Shown here: piece by piece, positions 25,301 to 40,300 of the stretch
Numbering within the stretch: position 1 is the stretch's first letter
Layout: the number at the start of each line of letters is the position of its first letter
Source: Symsagittifera roscoffensis
Lineage: Eukaryota > Xenacoelomorpha > Acoela > Convolutidae
Assembly (NCBI RefSeq): GCF_963678635.1
Contig: NC_087071.1
Location: 20,273,613 to 20,337,612, forward strand
Length of the DNA: 64,000 bases
Direction of reading: 5' to 3'
The notes under the pieces: model-generated
The model's database searches: none
The model's input: the letters and a program-made list of their open reading frames with translations, nothing else
What the model was told of the DNA's origin: nothing
Program-made: the position numbers and the translations under genes

Positions 25301-28300
25301 AAACCTAGGAAATAAACAAACAATCGTTTTACACAATTGTGAAATAGATAATAAAAAATACGACCTTGTAATCACACCTCATACACAAACAGTTGGATAC
25401 ATTAGAACAAAACGACAAACATTAATGAGAAAAATAATAACTAAACAAAGACAAATAACACGAAAAAGATTTTCAAAAAATCGAAACGCATTTTCAGAAT
25501 CAGAAACCAACAGTTTAGACGAACTTTATAAACTAAAAGAATCAATAGATAAAAATTGCCCAATTCACGATCAATTATATTTCTCTGACTCAGAAACAAC
25601 TTCAAATTCATCAAAAAGAGGAAAAAGAAGAATAAAAAAGCAGTATAAACACAAACCAGTACATTTATACAATTGGAATCAACCAATTAGACACATTGAT
25701 AATTACATATTAACAGTCATCGAACGAAAAAATGAGCTCAACGCACACCCCAGGTGAAGAAAGTCCAGATGATGATGATATTTTCCCCTTTATCGTAGAT
25801 GCAACCACTGATAGAGGACAGCATATATTCTGCAAAAATTTACTCTTAAATTTGTTTGAACCCGGAATCAGTCCATGTAAAACAGAGTTCCCAGATGTAA
25901 AAATCAAAAGACAAATTATCGATCACTATTTGAAAGATATATGCAACTTAACACAACAATACGGAATCTACTCCATAGAATTCAGCTCACTAAACCAGAA
26001 TCACAGCAAATATGTAATTCAAACAGACGACCTTGATTTAGAATTCTCAAAAGTATTCTCAGAATATATAAAAAGCATCCAATATCATAACTCACAAAGA
26101 GCAAACTCCATATTCACCAATGAAGTTTTTGCGATAATATATAGTTATATCTCGATATTAGAAAACGAAATCCAGATACCAAATGTCTCACCGACAGAAA
26201 CTTCTAAACATATAAGAGTACGACATGAAATCACACTACTCTCTAGTTTTCTAAATATAATTAAAGAAAATTTCACGAAAGATGAAGTTTCACAACATAC
26301 AAAACACGACTTACAAAAAATCTTGGCATGGTTCATAATAGATTATTTCACACATAATATTGATTTAATTTCACAAGCAAGAAAAAAATTTAGACCCCAA
26401 AACTCAAACGATGATACTGCCATCACAGAACAATCAGACTATGTTTGGGACCCCGAATGGTCTCATCCCGCATCCATAAACTTCCCACAATCAATCTCAA
26501 GTCAAGCAATAAGTACGATATCTTATGTAAGAGATTATGTACGAGTAATACCATTAACCATTGATGCAACACCATTAAACTATAATACATTTTTACCCGA
26601 TATGCAAAATAATAGTTTAAACTCTACAGTCATACACAATGAAAACCTCAATGGAACTAGGAATCTTACTCAACAAGATATCCAGACACCATCACACTTC
26701 ATAAATGAAGAAATCGTACACACAACAACTACACAACAAAGTATTTCACCAATACGTCCAAACTTAACAACACCAAGAAATACAAATCCTTCATAAACAC
26801 AGGTAACATTACAATCAACCGTTAAACCTTCGGTTGCCCCAAAATATTCACACATGGATTACCAAACATACAGACCCATGACAATACCGCCAAAAACACG
26901 CAAAACGTTCACCAGAAACAACTTTGCAGACCATAATTATAATTACACACATCCATCAAAAACAAATTATCAACCACGAAAAAATTTTAGTAATTATACA
27001 AGATCTCGAAACTGGGATAACCCAATGGCACCACCTAATTCAGTAAATTTCCAAACAAATTTACATCCTCCACAGGATCGTAGTGAAAACTATCCATTTT
27101 TTCAACAAAATAAAAATAAAAAACAAACATCTTATCAAATGGATTACTTATCCTCAGATGATGATTTCTTACAACCAGATATATTTACACCCTATAATCA
27201 AGAATATCGTGGACAAGGAATACAGAAACCACATACATATAATAGAATTTTTTCTCCACAACCAATAGATACACAAAACCAACAACCAATTCAACAACAA
27301 AACCCAATTAATACACAATCTTTTCAACCAATTCAGCAACAAAACCCAATGATTGCAAACTCGTACCAACCAGCACAAATGCAAAATGAAATACCACTCC
27401 CATATTATCTTCAACAACACGAAATAACAAGAAATCAACTTTCAAATTTTTCTCAAATGCCAAATGCAGCAGAATCATTACAAATGACGATGAATCCATA
27501 CCTTATGGGTGGATCATCAATAACATCAAATAAACCTTTAATGGTATTCACAGGAACAGACCCTGAATATTCTGTAGAAGACTATTTAAATGCAGTCACA
27601 GCAAATTTGATTTTAAATATAGGACCTGAACCAATTAATACGCCACTACATCAAAACTGGATACATCGACGCACAGCGTTAATACAAACAACTCTAGATG
27701 GCGCAGCCCAAAAATGGTTTTCAGTATTGCCTATAGAAATAAAATCAAATTGGAAAAGGTTTACACAAGAATTTTCAAAAATGTTTGACTCCGAAAGAAA
27801 CAAACAACAACAAAGAGTTTTATGTAATGAAATTCGCAGATTACCAAACGAAACCATCAAGCAATTAGCAGTACGAATCGAAACACTAGTTCGAAAAGCA
27901 TATTCATTAAATACACATGACTATAAAAACACAGAGATGACAGAAATCTTAATGATGACCTTAACACCACAATTAAGGAAAATAGCAATAAAAAAGAGAG
28001 CATCCCATCCTTCGTCAATTCGAGAACCCGATTTAGATTTTCGAAAACCAGTAGACAAACTAGAACAAGCAGAAATCACAATGAAACTCGAAGAAACGGA
28101 AAATCTGAAATTACAATACGTTAACAGAATTGAAACAGCTTCCACAAATATAAACAATATACAGGAATCAGATACAGACCTCGTTGAAAAAATCACTGAA
28201 ATACTCAATATTTACGAAAAACACCCAAACTTTAAAGGCAAACCATCTTTCAAAAAATGGTGTAATTATTGCCGACGATACGGACATAGTATTTCTGAAT

Positions 28301-31300
28301 GTAGACAAAAACAGCAAGACAATCAAAATAAACCTCAAAAATATAAAGAACCAAATAAATCATTCTACCAATACATGAAAAAAGATCAAAATCTACCGAA
28401 CAAAACAGTCTACAGCAACAACAGTTCAGGAAAACCACTCCCGAACAATACAAATTATACAAGAAATCAATCACCATATAACTCAAGTTATAGAGGAAGA
28501 TCACCAGAACGAAGAAACACGCAAAATTCATCACAAAATCACTACAAAAGACCAAATAGTCGAAATAACTATTCCAGATCAAATTCAAATACACAACGAT
28601 TTGTTTCTAGATCTAATTCCCAATCAAGAAATAATTACTACCCAAACAATCAATCACGAAATTCATCATACAATAGGAATAGAAACTACTCCAATAATCG
28701 GAATAGAAGTTATTCAAACAACCGAAACCAGAATTACCCGAACAATCAATCAAGGAATAACTCATATAATAGATCGAACTATAACAGACCAAACAATAAT
28801 TACCAAAACAGATCGCGAAATAATTCACAAAATCGACACTCAAGTTATAATAATCGTTATAGAAATTATTCCCAATCACCACACCGGAATAATAATAACT
28901 ATAATAATTCTAATAATCGCCACAGAAGTAGTACACCTAAACATCAAAGACATATTAATCAAGTACAATCTAATCCAGAAACAACATCAGACCCTCCAGG
29001 TATTGATGACACAGTAACTGATACGTTACAACTCAATCAAATAAACTGTGAATCATCAGATTCAGAAAGCGATGCAGAAAACACTCTCTCCATCAATATG
29101 ATAAAAGTCGAAAATGACTATGAACCTGTTATATATGAACAACCTTTTTCACACACATATATGAGAATCAATCAGAACTCCTTCACAATTATTATATTGA
29201 ACCCATCCATTCCACACCGACGACACAAAAAACTAATGAAATTAACACTACAAATCAACCCAATGAGAACGAAAAAACAAAATGCTTGAATACAAATCAA
29301 ATCTATCAAAACATACAAAAAGAACAACCCAAAGAAAAAATTTGGACAATACCATTTCTTTTAGAAAGTCCAAGAAGCAAAGAATTTCAACCACCAGATC
29401 TTGAAATTGATTTTTTAATTGATTCAGGAGCAGAATCAAATATAATAAACATTCCCACATGGAATGAAATAAAAACCTTACACCCAAAGCTAACACCTCT
29501 TGAAACCTCCAGCAAACTAGCAACAGCACAAGGATCAACATTAATAAACTACGGAAAAATTCAATTATTTCTTCTCCCCACAAGAACAATGGAGCAAAAC
29601 AAAATTTTAACCAAACCATTTAAACAAATATTCCATATCACTGATATTAAACACAATATCATTGGAATACCATTTATCTCTAAATATATACCAACAATCA
29701 ACATCTTGAATAGTAAAATATTAATCAAAGATAAATATACAAAAACAAAAGACACATCCCTAACATTTTTTCAAAGATTAAATAAACAACCACCATTCTT
29801 TTCAAAATTCTATCCAATATATAACCAACAAAGAAAACACTTGAAACCACTATCAGGAAACATATACAATTTTTCAATAAAGCAAGTTCACCAATATGAT
29901 AAAAAACAAAACAAACAAAAGTTTTATATGTCAGATTTTGAATTCAAACCTATTCATAAATTTTTCAAAATCACAATCTCCTTAATAAAATATTTGAAAA
30001 ACTCGAATTCAGATATTATTTCCTTACATGTATACAACAATACACCTTACCAAGTAACATTACCTTTAGGACTTTTAGGCTATTGCAAAACCAACGCTAC
30101 AATATCACCAATACACGAAAAAGCATATCGTGTAAATAATATACTCCAATTACTAGATATTTGCCAATCCACAATTCTTAATGAAGAATTATCTATAAAT
30201 AGTATAATAAGTAACGAAAACAGAAATACGGATTATTTCACAAAAACCCCATATTTCAAACCTACATTCAACATAAGTAACTACACAGAGAGTCAACAGA
30301 AATTTTTAACAATGTTTAATTTCCAACATTCACAAATAACACAAGACGAATTTGAAAAACTAGCAAAACAGCTAATTAAATATTCATCAGTCTATGCAAC
30401 ATCCAAATTTGATGTTGGCAAAATCAGCTCATCACTACATCTCCCATTAAAACCAGACGCAGTTTTCAAAAAACAAAGAGCAAGTAAAGTACCAATTCAC
30501 TTACACGATAAAGTGAACAGATTACTCGACATTTTAGAACAATACAACATTATATCACCAGTAAACAAAGAGGAACAACCAAAAGGCAACACATTTATCA
30601 ACCCTGTTATCATTCTAGCCAAAGGAGAATCATTAAAAATTGTTCTCGATGCTAGATACCTCAACTCACTAATAGATGAATCAAAGTGTAATTGGCCCAT
30701 TGAACCAATACAAGTTATTTTAACAAAAATAAACGGAAAATACTTTACCACCGCCGATATGAATAGTGCATATAATCAAATGCCATTAGATGAACAATCA
30801 CGACGCTTAACACAATTTGTTATTGGAAACCAACAATACGAATTCAACCGCTTATTCTATGGAATATCCATAGGACCAGCAGCATTTTCAGCTTTTATGA
30901 GCAAAATTTTTCGACCACTAATACTCAAGAAAAATGCAATCACCTATTTAGACGATGTTTTTATGCAATCACAGATAAAAGAGGAAATGTTCAATGTTTT
31001 AGAACAATATCACCAAATACTTCAGAACGAAAATCTGAAGGCCGCCCCCGATAAATCACACTTCTTTTTGACAAAAGTTAAATTCTTAGGACATAATATA
31101 GAAAGAAAAACAATCACTCCATTGAAATCACGTATAGACGCTATTCAAAAACTCCAACCACCAACAAATAAAAAGAAAATCCAAGAATTCCTTGGAATGT
31201 TAAACTTTTTAAGCAAATATGTTTATAAAATGCAATTATATCTACGACCATTCTATAACATACTTAGACAACAAAATAATTATGAATGGAATACAGAACA

Positions 31301-34300
31301 TCAAGCACGATTTGAAGAAATTAAAAAACTTCTAACTGAACAAATTTCAAACACAATTCCAGATTCAAATCAACCATTTTATGCAATGTGCGATGCTTCG
31401 AACTTTGGCATCGGCGCAGCATTATTACAATCACATAATAGTACAAATAAAATGAACCTCATATCAGCAAATTCTCGATTATTCACTCAAGCAGAGCTAC
31501 GACTCTCAACTCTAATGAGAGAATGTACAGCCATAATATATACACTAACAGAATATGAATTTCTGATACTTGGATCAAAACATCCCACAGTTCTATTCAC
31601 AGACCATAAACCAATCATCTTTCTTTTTACACAAAAGTCTAATCCAAACCACCGAGTTTATAGATTTCAACTCATTTTAATGAAATTCCCAAACTTACAT
31701 ATAGTTTGGACCGCAGGAAAAAATCTTGCATTACCAGACACCTTAAGTCGAAATACGCCACCTGAATTACTTACACGTAAAACCACAGTCGAAATACCCA
31801 AAAACATAAAATTCTACCTTGCAGAAATTGAAACATCACCCCGATTGGAATGCAAATATGCAGTAAAAACTGACGTTGAACAATCACAAATAAATAATTT
31901 ACAACATTTCCCACTTTATTTAGATTGTCAAAATAATCACTATGAAGTTGATCTACTTGGAACATCAACTTTTAAACCAATCCCATATTCACAATGGATA
32001 AAAAATAACACCCAACAAAAAAGAATAAAACAACACCCGCCTAAAAAAGACCATTTTCCACTAATTGAAAAAGAAAATTTAACTGATAAAATAAACTTAT
32101 CAGGACCACAAACAAACGATTCAAAATACACAATAAATCAAGTTTTTGACCTCCATGACCCACTTGACACAATACCCTTATCTAAATTAGAAATTGAAAA
32201 CATTTTTCTCCCCCCAACAGAAACAATTACAATTTCAACACTGAAACAATATCAAAACCTTGACCCAGTAATTCGACAACTGAAATCATGGCACAAATAT
32301 AAAACTAAACCTATCAAAGCAGATTCAACTATTCTAGGAAACAAAACACTCCTCCGATATTTTCGAAACTTCAATAATACAACAATTAACGAAAACACAG
32401 ACCTTCTAGAATACAAACTAAATGAATCTACAGTTCCCTGTCTCCCTTTAAGTATGATTCTTATAGCTTTTAATATTTCACATACACAAAATATTAAAGG
32501 ACACTCTGGATCAGAAAAAACATATTCAAATTTTGTACAAAACTTTTATTTCCCAAATGCACCAATTTGGATAAAAGTACTATGCAATGACTGTATAGTA
32601 TGTCAACTAAATAAACCTTACCCAAATCAAAAACAAATAGCACAAAAACAAGATTTTAAAGGACAAAGTTTGTACTTTAATCATCGTATCTCATTTGATA
32701 CGAAAGGACCAATTTCACCCTCATCCGAAGGAAACTCCTACAGTATGGTAATTGTTGACGCATTTACACATTATGAAGCACTTAACCCAGTACCACATTG
32801 TAACGCTTATTACGCTTACACAACACTCTATGAACACTGGATAGCAAAATTCGGACTACCAGAAATTTTAGTTACAGACAACGGTACAGAATTCATAAAT
32901 AATGAAATCATCACACTATGTCATTTATATAACATTAAACACAAACCACGTTTATCTCACGCACCTTGGACAAACGGCTTAGTCGAAGGTATGAACCGTT
33001 CATTACAAGAATATCTCAGATGTATCATCAATGGAAATGATACAAGATATACCGAATGGTCAGCAGATGTAAAACTATTTCCCTTAGCATATAATTCACA
33101 AATCACGACAACTTTAGGAATGTCACCATATGAAATGGTTTTTAACCAAAAGCCACGCAAACCAATAATGTTTACAGCAAACTCTCATAAAAACGCACAA
33201 GGTTATTGTCAACCAAATAAAGACTCAATTTGTTATAACCTACCATTACATACACACGATGAAGATCATTTTCATCACCCACAAATTCTTAAATTAGCCT
33301 CCGGTACACACACCGAATGGATTTTAAACAGAGATAAAAAACACAATGAAATTTACCAAAAGGTAACAAAAAAGTTGTTACAAAGGCAAAATATTAATGA
33401 ACAAATAAATTCACGCTTTACACCAGCCTCCGATTTAAAAATTGGAGCATTTGTTTTAATACCCAATTTTAATACTCAAAAAGGAATTTCAAAAAAGTTA
33501 CAACCCCTTCGTAAAGGACCATACCAAATAATTGCAAAACCCACTGATGTCACATATAAAATCACCGACTCAGATAAAAAAGAAATCGTTCAACACCGAA
33601 ATAACCTATTACCTTATTATCCAAAAGAATACGCACTCCGCGAACTAACTCAATTATATTCTTTTACAGGTTTAAAAGTTATTCAAAATGACCCACATAC
33701 GGACAACATAACAAAGGAACAAAATGATATTCACCTCGGAAATCAAAATACAAAATCAAACACCACAAAAAACAATACAAAAAATCTCGATCAAAATACA
33801 TCTCAAAAAGAAAGAAAAAATAGAAAAATGACAAAACAAATAATACCCCAAGAACAAATCGACAAATCAGAACATAGAGAGTCTTCACGACTTACAAATC
33901 AACCACGTAAAAATTATAAAGTATTCATCCCACAATCTAAAATATTAAAGAAAGTTGAATTTCAAAAACAACCTTAATTCTACATTTAATAATCTTTGCA
34001 CCTCTGAAACATTTTACACTTTCAATTTTCAAGATAACATGCTGACAAACACGCAGCGATTCTAGTTCAAAATTAGCCAATAGGATTCATCCAATCCGTC
34101 ACCTTCTATAACTTTAACACAAACCAACTAGACGAAAAATATTAAACTCCAGGCATATCTATAACTATAACTCTACGACCTCCAGGTCAAAAATAAGCAA
34201 ACCACTCCAACTTGACAACTAAAATAAATATCACCATAATATCATAACCCTCCCTTATCTAATAAACCAAAGATCAACAATATTTCCCCAACTCAGACCT

Positions 34301-37300
34301 GAAATATCCCCCAAACAAATATGTTAAATTAGCCTAAAGTAAAAGAACGACCATTTTATTTAGCCTAAAGTATAAAAATATCAAAAATACCCCAGATCAT
34401 TTGACAAATGAAAATAAAGACAAAGAAGACCTCCCGATCACCATAAAAATTGCCCCCAACAATTTTTTACAAAACTCAACCCACTTGTCAAAAAACTAAT
34501 AAATAATCCGACCACACTTGAAAATTGCCCCAAACAACAAAAAATATTCGATCACGAAGCCATTTCTTAAATGCTCTTCTATCAAACAGTCACTAAAATT
34601 ATCACAAACCTCAAACAATTTTTTACGATACTTGAAACTTTCATAATATTTCTTTTTGATATCCTTGAATCTTTTCTAATACTCTTAATCATTTTTGTAA
34701 TATTTTTTTAATTTTCTACACTATATTCGAACTATTTCTCCAACTTTCAAAAACCCTTGATTATATCCACAGGTACGATTTATAAAACTTGTCAAAATGA
34801 TACGAACTATTTTCAGTAGAACTGATATTTTTCTACTATTTGTAATTTTCATAACATTTCTATCATCCCTCATTTTGACCATATGCAAATGTATAAAGAA
34901 AGCAATCATCACATTCGCTCTAGCAACAATCCTCCTAATTCTTTTCTTAGAAGAATACTATAATAAACATTAACTTTTTCACTAAAAGAATAGACCAAAA
35001 AGCTATCAAAAATTGCTACCCAAAAGTCACAAAGTCAGTCTTCACCGACATCATCCCAAGATAACCCAACAACACCTTCAACTACCCATAATCCTCAAAC
35101 ATCTACACGAATTTCCTTTCAAGATAACCCATACACTTTTGAAGAACGACACGCTCGTTTATCAGAACCACTAGAACCAGTTCAACGACAAGCACCTCTA
35201 AGCGAACCAACATATAACTTATACCCAACACTACCACAAGAATTAAGTAGAATAAGAAATCCTAGTCAAAACCAAAATACAGTCGAAATAAATAGACAAA
35301 TTATACATCCTCGACGAAACAGAAATTTTCAAACTCCCCGAGTTCATTTTGACATACCTCAATCCCCATCACAAAACACTCCAGAAAACCCCATTGGTAC
35401 ATTACCAGAAACCCCTACGCTTCTTTCACAACGTAGCACCTCAAGCCTACCATCAGATTACTTAGGTTCAACACCAACATCTGAACAAATACGTGAAAAT
35501 CCCTTTAACCCCCCAAACCAGGCATCACGACTACCATATTGGACAACACATTCATTTACACAAGGTGAATTAAATTTAGTCAATGATCCAATAGATATTT
35601 CTACGGATACAACAACATCCTCATCACTACCAGAAACATTATCACTACCATCAACACCATCAATAAGCCAGATTTCACCACCACCTTTTAACTTAAATTT
35701 TCCAAATAATCTCGACGCCAGATATCGAGAACAATCATCAACAAATATCCCTTTAAGACTAGATTGGAATACATTTACAGCCCCTCCACCATTATTTGGA
35801 CAACATCTAGAAAGTAATCGCCTTCACAACTGGGCACTTAATAGATTACAATACTGACAAGACATTCACGACGATATCCGTGATCACAATATCCAAATAC
35901 TCCAACAAAACAGTTTACAATTAAAGTTTGAAATCACAGTTAAATTAAACAACATTACTCAACATCCCTACCCATTAAACCCACCAAACATAACAGCCCA
36001 ATCACTACCACCACCATTTATAACCACTGAAGTAATATATAAATACGACAGATATACCAAAAAGACAATTGGTTACATCACATTTTATAACCCATACTCA
36101 GGATTATCATACACATTAATTATCATACAAATTATTAATTTTTCTCCAACTCCTTTTTCTAGTAATCTCAAATCAAAACATAAACCCTTCTCCCCGCACA
36201 GGACCCCAAGATTTATTAGTAACACATTACGATTGTGAAGAAAACGAACAAAAAACACTACACAAGTATGCAATAAATCAAGTATCACAGTGCGAAACAG
36301 AACCCCAAGCCATAGAAACTAAAAAATGTAATAGCAACACTTTATTCAAAAGCCCGAGCAACTACAATTATAGGATATAAATTCACAGCAACATTTTCTG
36401 AAAAGAAAGTACATTGTTCACAAGTCTCAAACGGAAATAAAAACCGACTTGACCATGAATCATTCTACCAGAGTAATATAGAACGACTTTTACATCTCAA
36501 TCCCGAAGATTGTAGAAACGAGTTACTCCGACTAAACATCACAAAAAATAAAAACACAGATAGAAATTTAGTATATTTCCAAGTTTTTTCAGATTCTGTA
36601 CATCAAGCAGAACTTGAAAGATATCAAGGACATATAAAATTAGATGAAAAATACCCATACAACGGCGCACAAGGACGATTAACCTATGACATGCACGATA
36701 AACACTGGATACCACACATTGGTATAAATGACCCATCAAACTGCAAAGCAGACACAAAAAATAAAGGATACCAAGAAATAATGTTTTTCGATTGGAAAAT
36801 ACAACTCGAAAAAATACAACTCACACGAGATTTATCAGACAACACAATGATTTATCAAGGAATTAGATTACCTTGTAAAAACGACCAAGGTTATTGCGAC
36901 CCTACAACCAGAACACAAGCAACAATTGTTTGGTTCCCCGAAGACACATGTACAACATTTCAAGTAGCAAAAATACACGCTCGTATGATAAAATTTCACG
37001 AAAAATATTTTATACAATCAATACCATATGAACAAGTAAATCCATTACGAAAAATAAGTTCTAATTTTCGAAACATTCATAATATAGAAAATAAATTAAC
37101 ACGTTTTCAAATATATCAAGAAACAGAACTTGCATGTAAATACAGAAACCCACTTCACAAAACACAATACTCTGAAATATTAGTTGAATACGAAAATGGA
37201 TTCGACATGACCACTGGAAAAATAAAAGTCGACCCATACGCCACAAGTCATCCCCTAAACGAAGGAACATCATATATACCAGTTAATTTTCAAAAGAATA

Positions 37301-40300
37301 CAGGTCAACCTGGTGGACATTTAAAGCCCCAAGACGATCACAGCACACGTTTACAAGAACTATCACTAATGAATAGTACATATTTTGGTAATATCCACTA
37401 TGATATTCACTTAGATATGAAACTAGACTACACGATTAGCCGAATTTTTCAAGAAATGTCACTCTCCGAATTAGAAACATTGCACCAACTATGCGAATTA
37501 GAAAGAACACAAATATTACAATCACTTGCACTAGCAGTATTAAAAATACCCTACGCAGGATATTTACTATCAGGAAATAGATCAAATTTTTTAGACTATG
37601 AAGGAAACATCTTATGGTTTTATACTTGTACTAAAAAAGTATCACCACTATACGTTTTTGAAGATAAACGATGCTATAAAAGAATCCCTATCTTTTATAA
37701 GAATAAAGTACATTTCGTTGACACACTTTCACGAAGAACCTATTTCTGGGATACCGCAGTTCCATGTGGATCAGAAAATAGCCACAACGTAGTACAACTA
37801 AACCCTGATGAAGATAAATATTACCTTCTCACCCCATATCCCACATTAATGCAATCACTCAAAAAATTTTCACCAGAAAGCATTCGCGCTATCGCTCGAA
37901 ACCCAAATATAGACTTACAATCAATAGGAATATACTCAAAATCAGATTTTCAACATCACATTAGAACACAACAATTCCAGGAATTATTAACACAAATGGA
38001 CACAATACAAAGACAATCAATTGACCAAAACTTACGCAAACTTGCAGAAACCGCAGGATTTGCAGACATCTATACGCAAGACTATAGCGGATATTTTAAG
38101 GACATTAAAGATTATATGTATATCTAAACCGTGAAAAATACCGTCCCCAAGATATATCACCTATCAATATTTTTAGCTTTGTTACACTTAAGAATGAAAT
38201 TCTTGATTTTCTAGGATGGCCCTACTACATCTTAGAAAAACTGACTATTTTATACGCAATGTTTAACTTTATTGGATTTCTTTTTTCACTCTTAAAAGGA
38301 ATCTATAACACATGTGCTATACACACACAAGTCAATAGACAAGCAAGTGTAGCACGCATACTATTTGCAGGATTTTTTGGAATAATTTCTACATTTATAA
38401 ACAAAATTCTTTTAGACGCACAAATAAAAGAATATAACACAAAAATAGCAACAAGACAGAACACATACGACGAAGAACATAACAATGCAGACACAACACC
38501 AACAGCACCACAGTTACCACCCCTACCACATAACCATCCATTATCCCTAGTCCCACGTAATTTTCGAAATTTAGCCATAACACATAATAATTTTAGACCA
38601 ACCATATCACAAAGTCCCATCCAACATATAATGCCACACCACTCACAAGATGAAAATACTTATGAACAAATTATAGAACAACCCCATACCACCGCTTTTC
38701 AGTCTCAAAATAATATTTTTTTTAGCCCACGATGAGCCGACAACTTGGATCCCTACACCGATCAAATTCCCACCCAACCAACCTCACCACTCCAATCCCA
38801 ATAATACCACTTTTTGCTTTTCCGCCACCCGATTTCCCATCCAGTAATGTAACATCCGGCATGAATTCCGATACTAATTCACACATCTCAGTTTTATACT
38901 CCATCTCACAACTCAATAACCCGAATATTGAAACCCCCGATGAATTTGCCGACTCTGAACCATCTCCATCAAATAATTTTCACACCAATTCCTTAAATTT
39001 TTCCCAACCCCCTTTTCAACCCATACTACGAAATAACCCTGACCCAACCAATTCTACACCCTCTTATGCTTCCCAAGTCACTCCAACCTACTCCTCACTT
39101 CACTCAGACCAATCATCTCATTCTCCAGACACCCCCCGAATCTCCCCAGAACTAGATAATTTCATTACCCTACAACAACAACCCTATCACCTTGACACCC
39201 CAACCATAAACCAAATCTCATCCACAATAGATTCATCCAACCCTCCTACCCCTACACCCTCTTCAATTTATACTGAATCATTAGCACCATCATCCACAAC
39301 TACTGAATCTTCACTCAGCACTAATAGAGCTTACCGCACTTTTAAAAGGAAGTTCCCCAACCATCCTTTCCCAACGAAACCAGGAACAGCCCGTGAATAT
39401 ATCAACCATCCACAACACACTAACACAAAAGAATTTTTAGCTATCACCTTACCCTCATTTCCACAATACACCTTAAACACCCCTCATGACACTAACGAGA
39501 CACGTAACTTTGTAGACGAATACGTTTTAATGCCTACCCTTCCTTGGACCTCATATTATCATTTTACAAATCCCCTTTGCTTACCTTTATCTAACACTCA
39601 TATCGATATAGAACGAAATAAGGACATGCTATATCGACTCACTACAACACTAACACCTAGACAATTTACTTACATTGGATATAAAAAATCACTAAAAACA
39701 CACACTGCACCCCGAGCTAATGAATATACACTAGAATATTACGATCATAACATCATCAGAACTAACCAAGATCAATTCTTAGACGACGATCGCTTCGCTA
39801 ACCCACAAATCACCGAGAAATTTTTCATTAAAACACCATATGTATTTACACTAAATATCTTCGATCGCAAGTTTGACCACATTATTTCAGAAGCACTAAC
39901 AGACACGCAAGCCTACGAAAGTTTTAAAGAACGCTTCCAAATATTTTCACTAACCTTTCATTTCCTTGCACCACATGAAAGAGATTTGCACTGCTCACAC
40001 GATATTATGTTGCGCACTAAACAAACACACACATATACTTATTATCGTTTCATCCAAAATCACTTTGACCTACACACTCCCTCCAGACAACCACACCATC
40101 GTTTTCAATTCATCAATTCCAAATACACCTCACCATTCTTTCTTAACTTCACATATTGCATTAAAGATACTAACCTTCATGGTATTCTTCGAAATTATGA
40201 TCCCATAACCCAAATGTATATCTTTTGTCCCATCACCAAGACCTTCAACGCAGAAGAATCCCGACCCTTCCTCATCCCACACGAGTTTGTACAACCTATA

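Noticed and set aside
25441-25686. Hydrophobic - strand ORFs across gag/pol (also 27169-27438, 28250-28594, 29248-29619)
   Set aside because: They are shadows of A-rich, Asn/Gln/Lys-rich coding on the + strand, which read as Phe/Leu/Val on the other strand.
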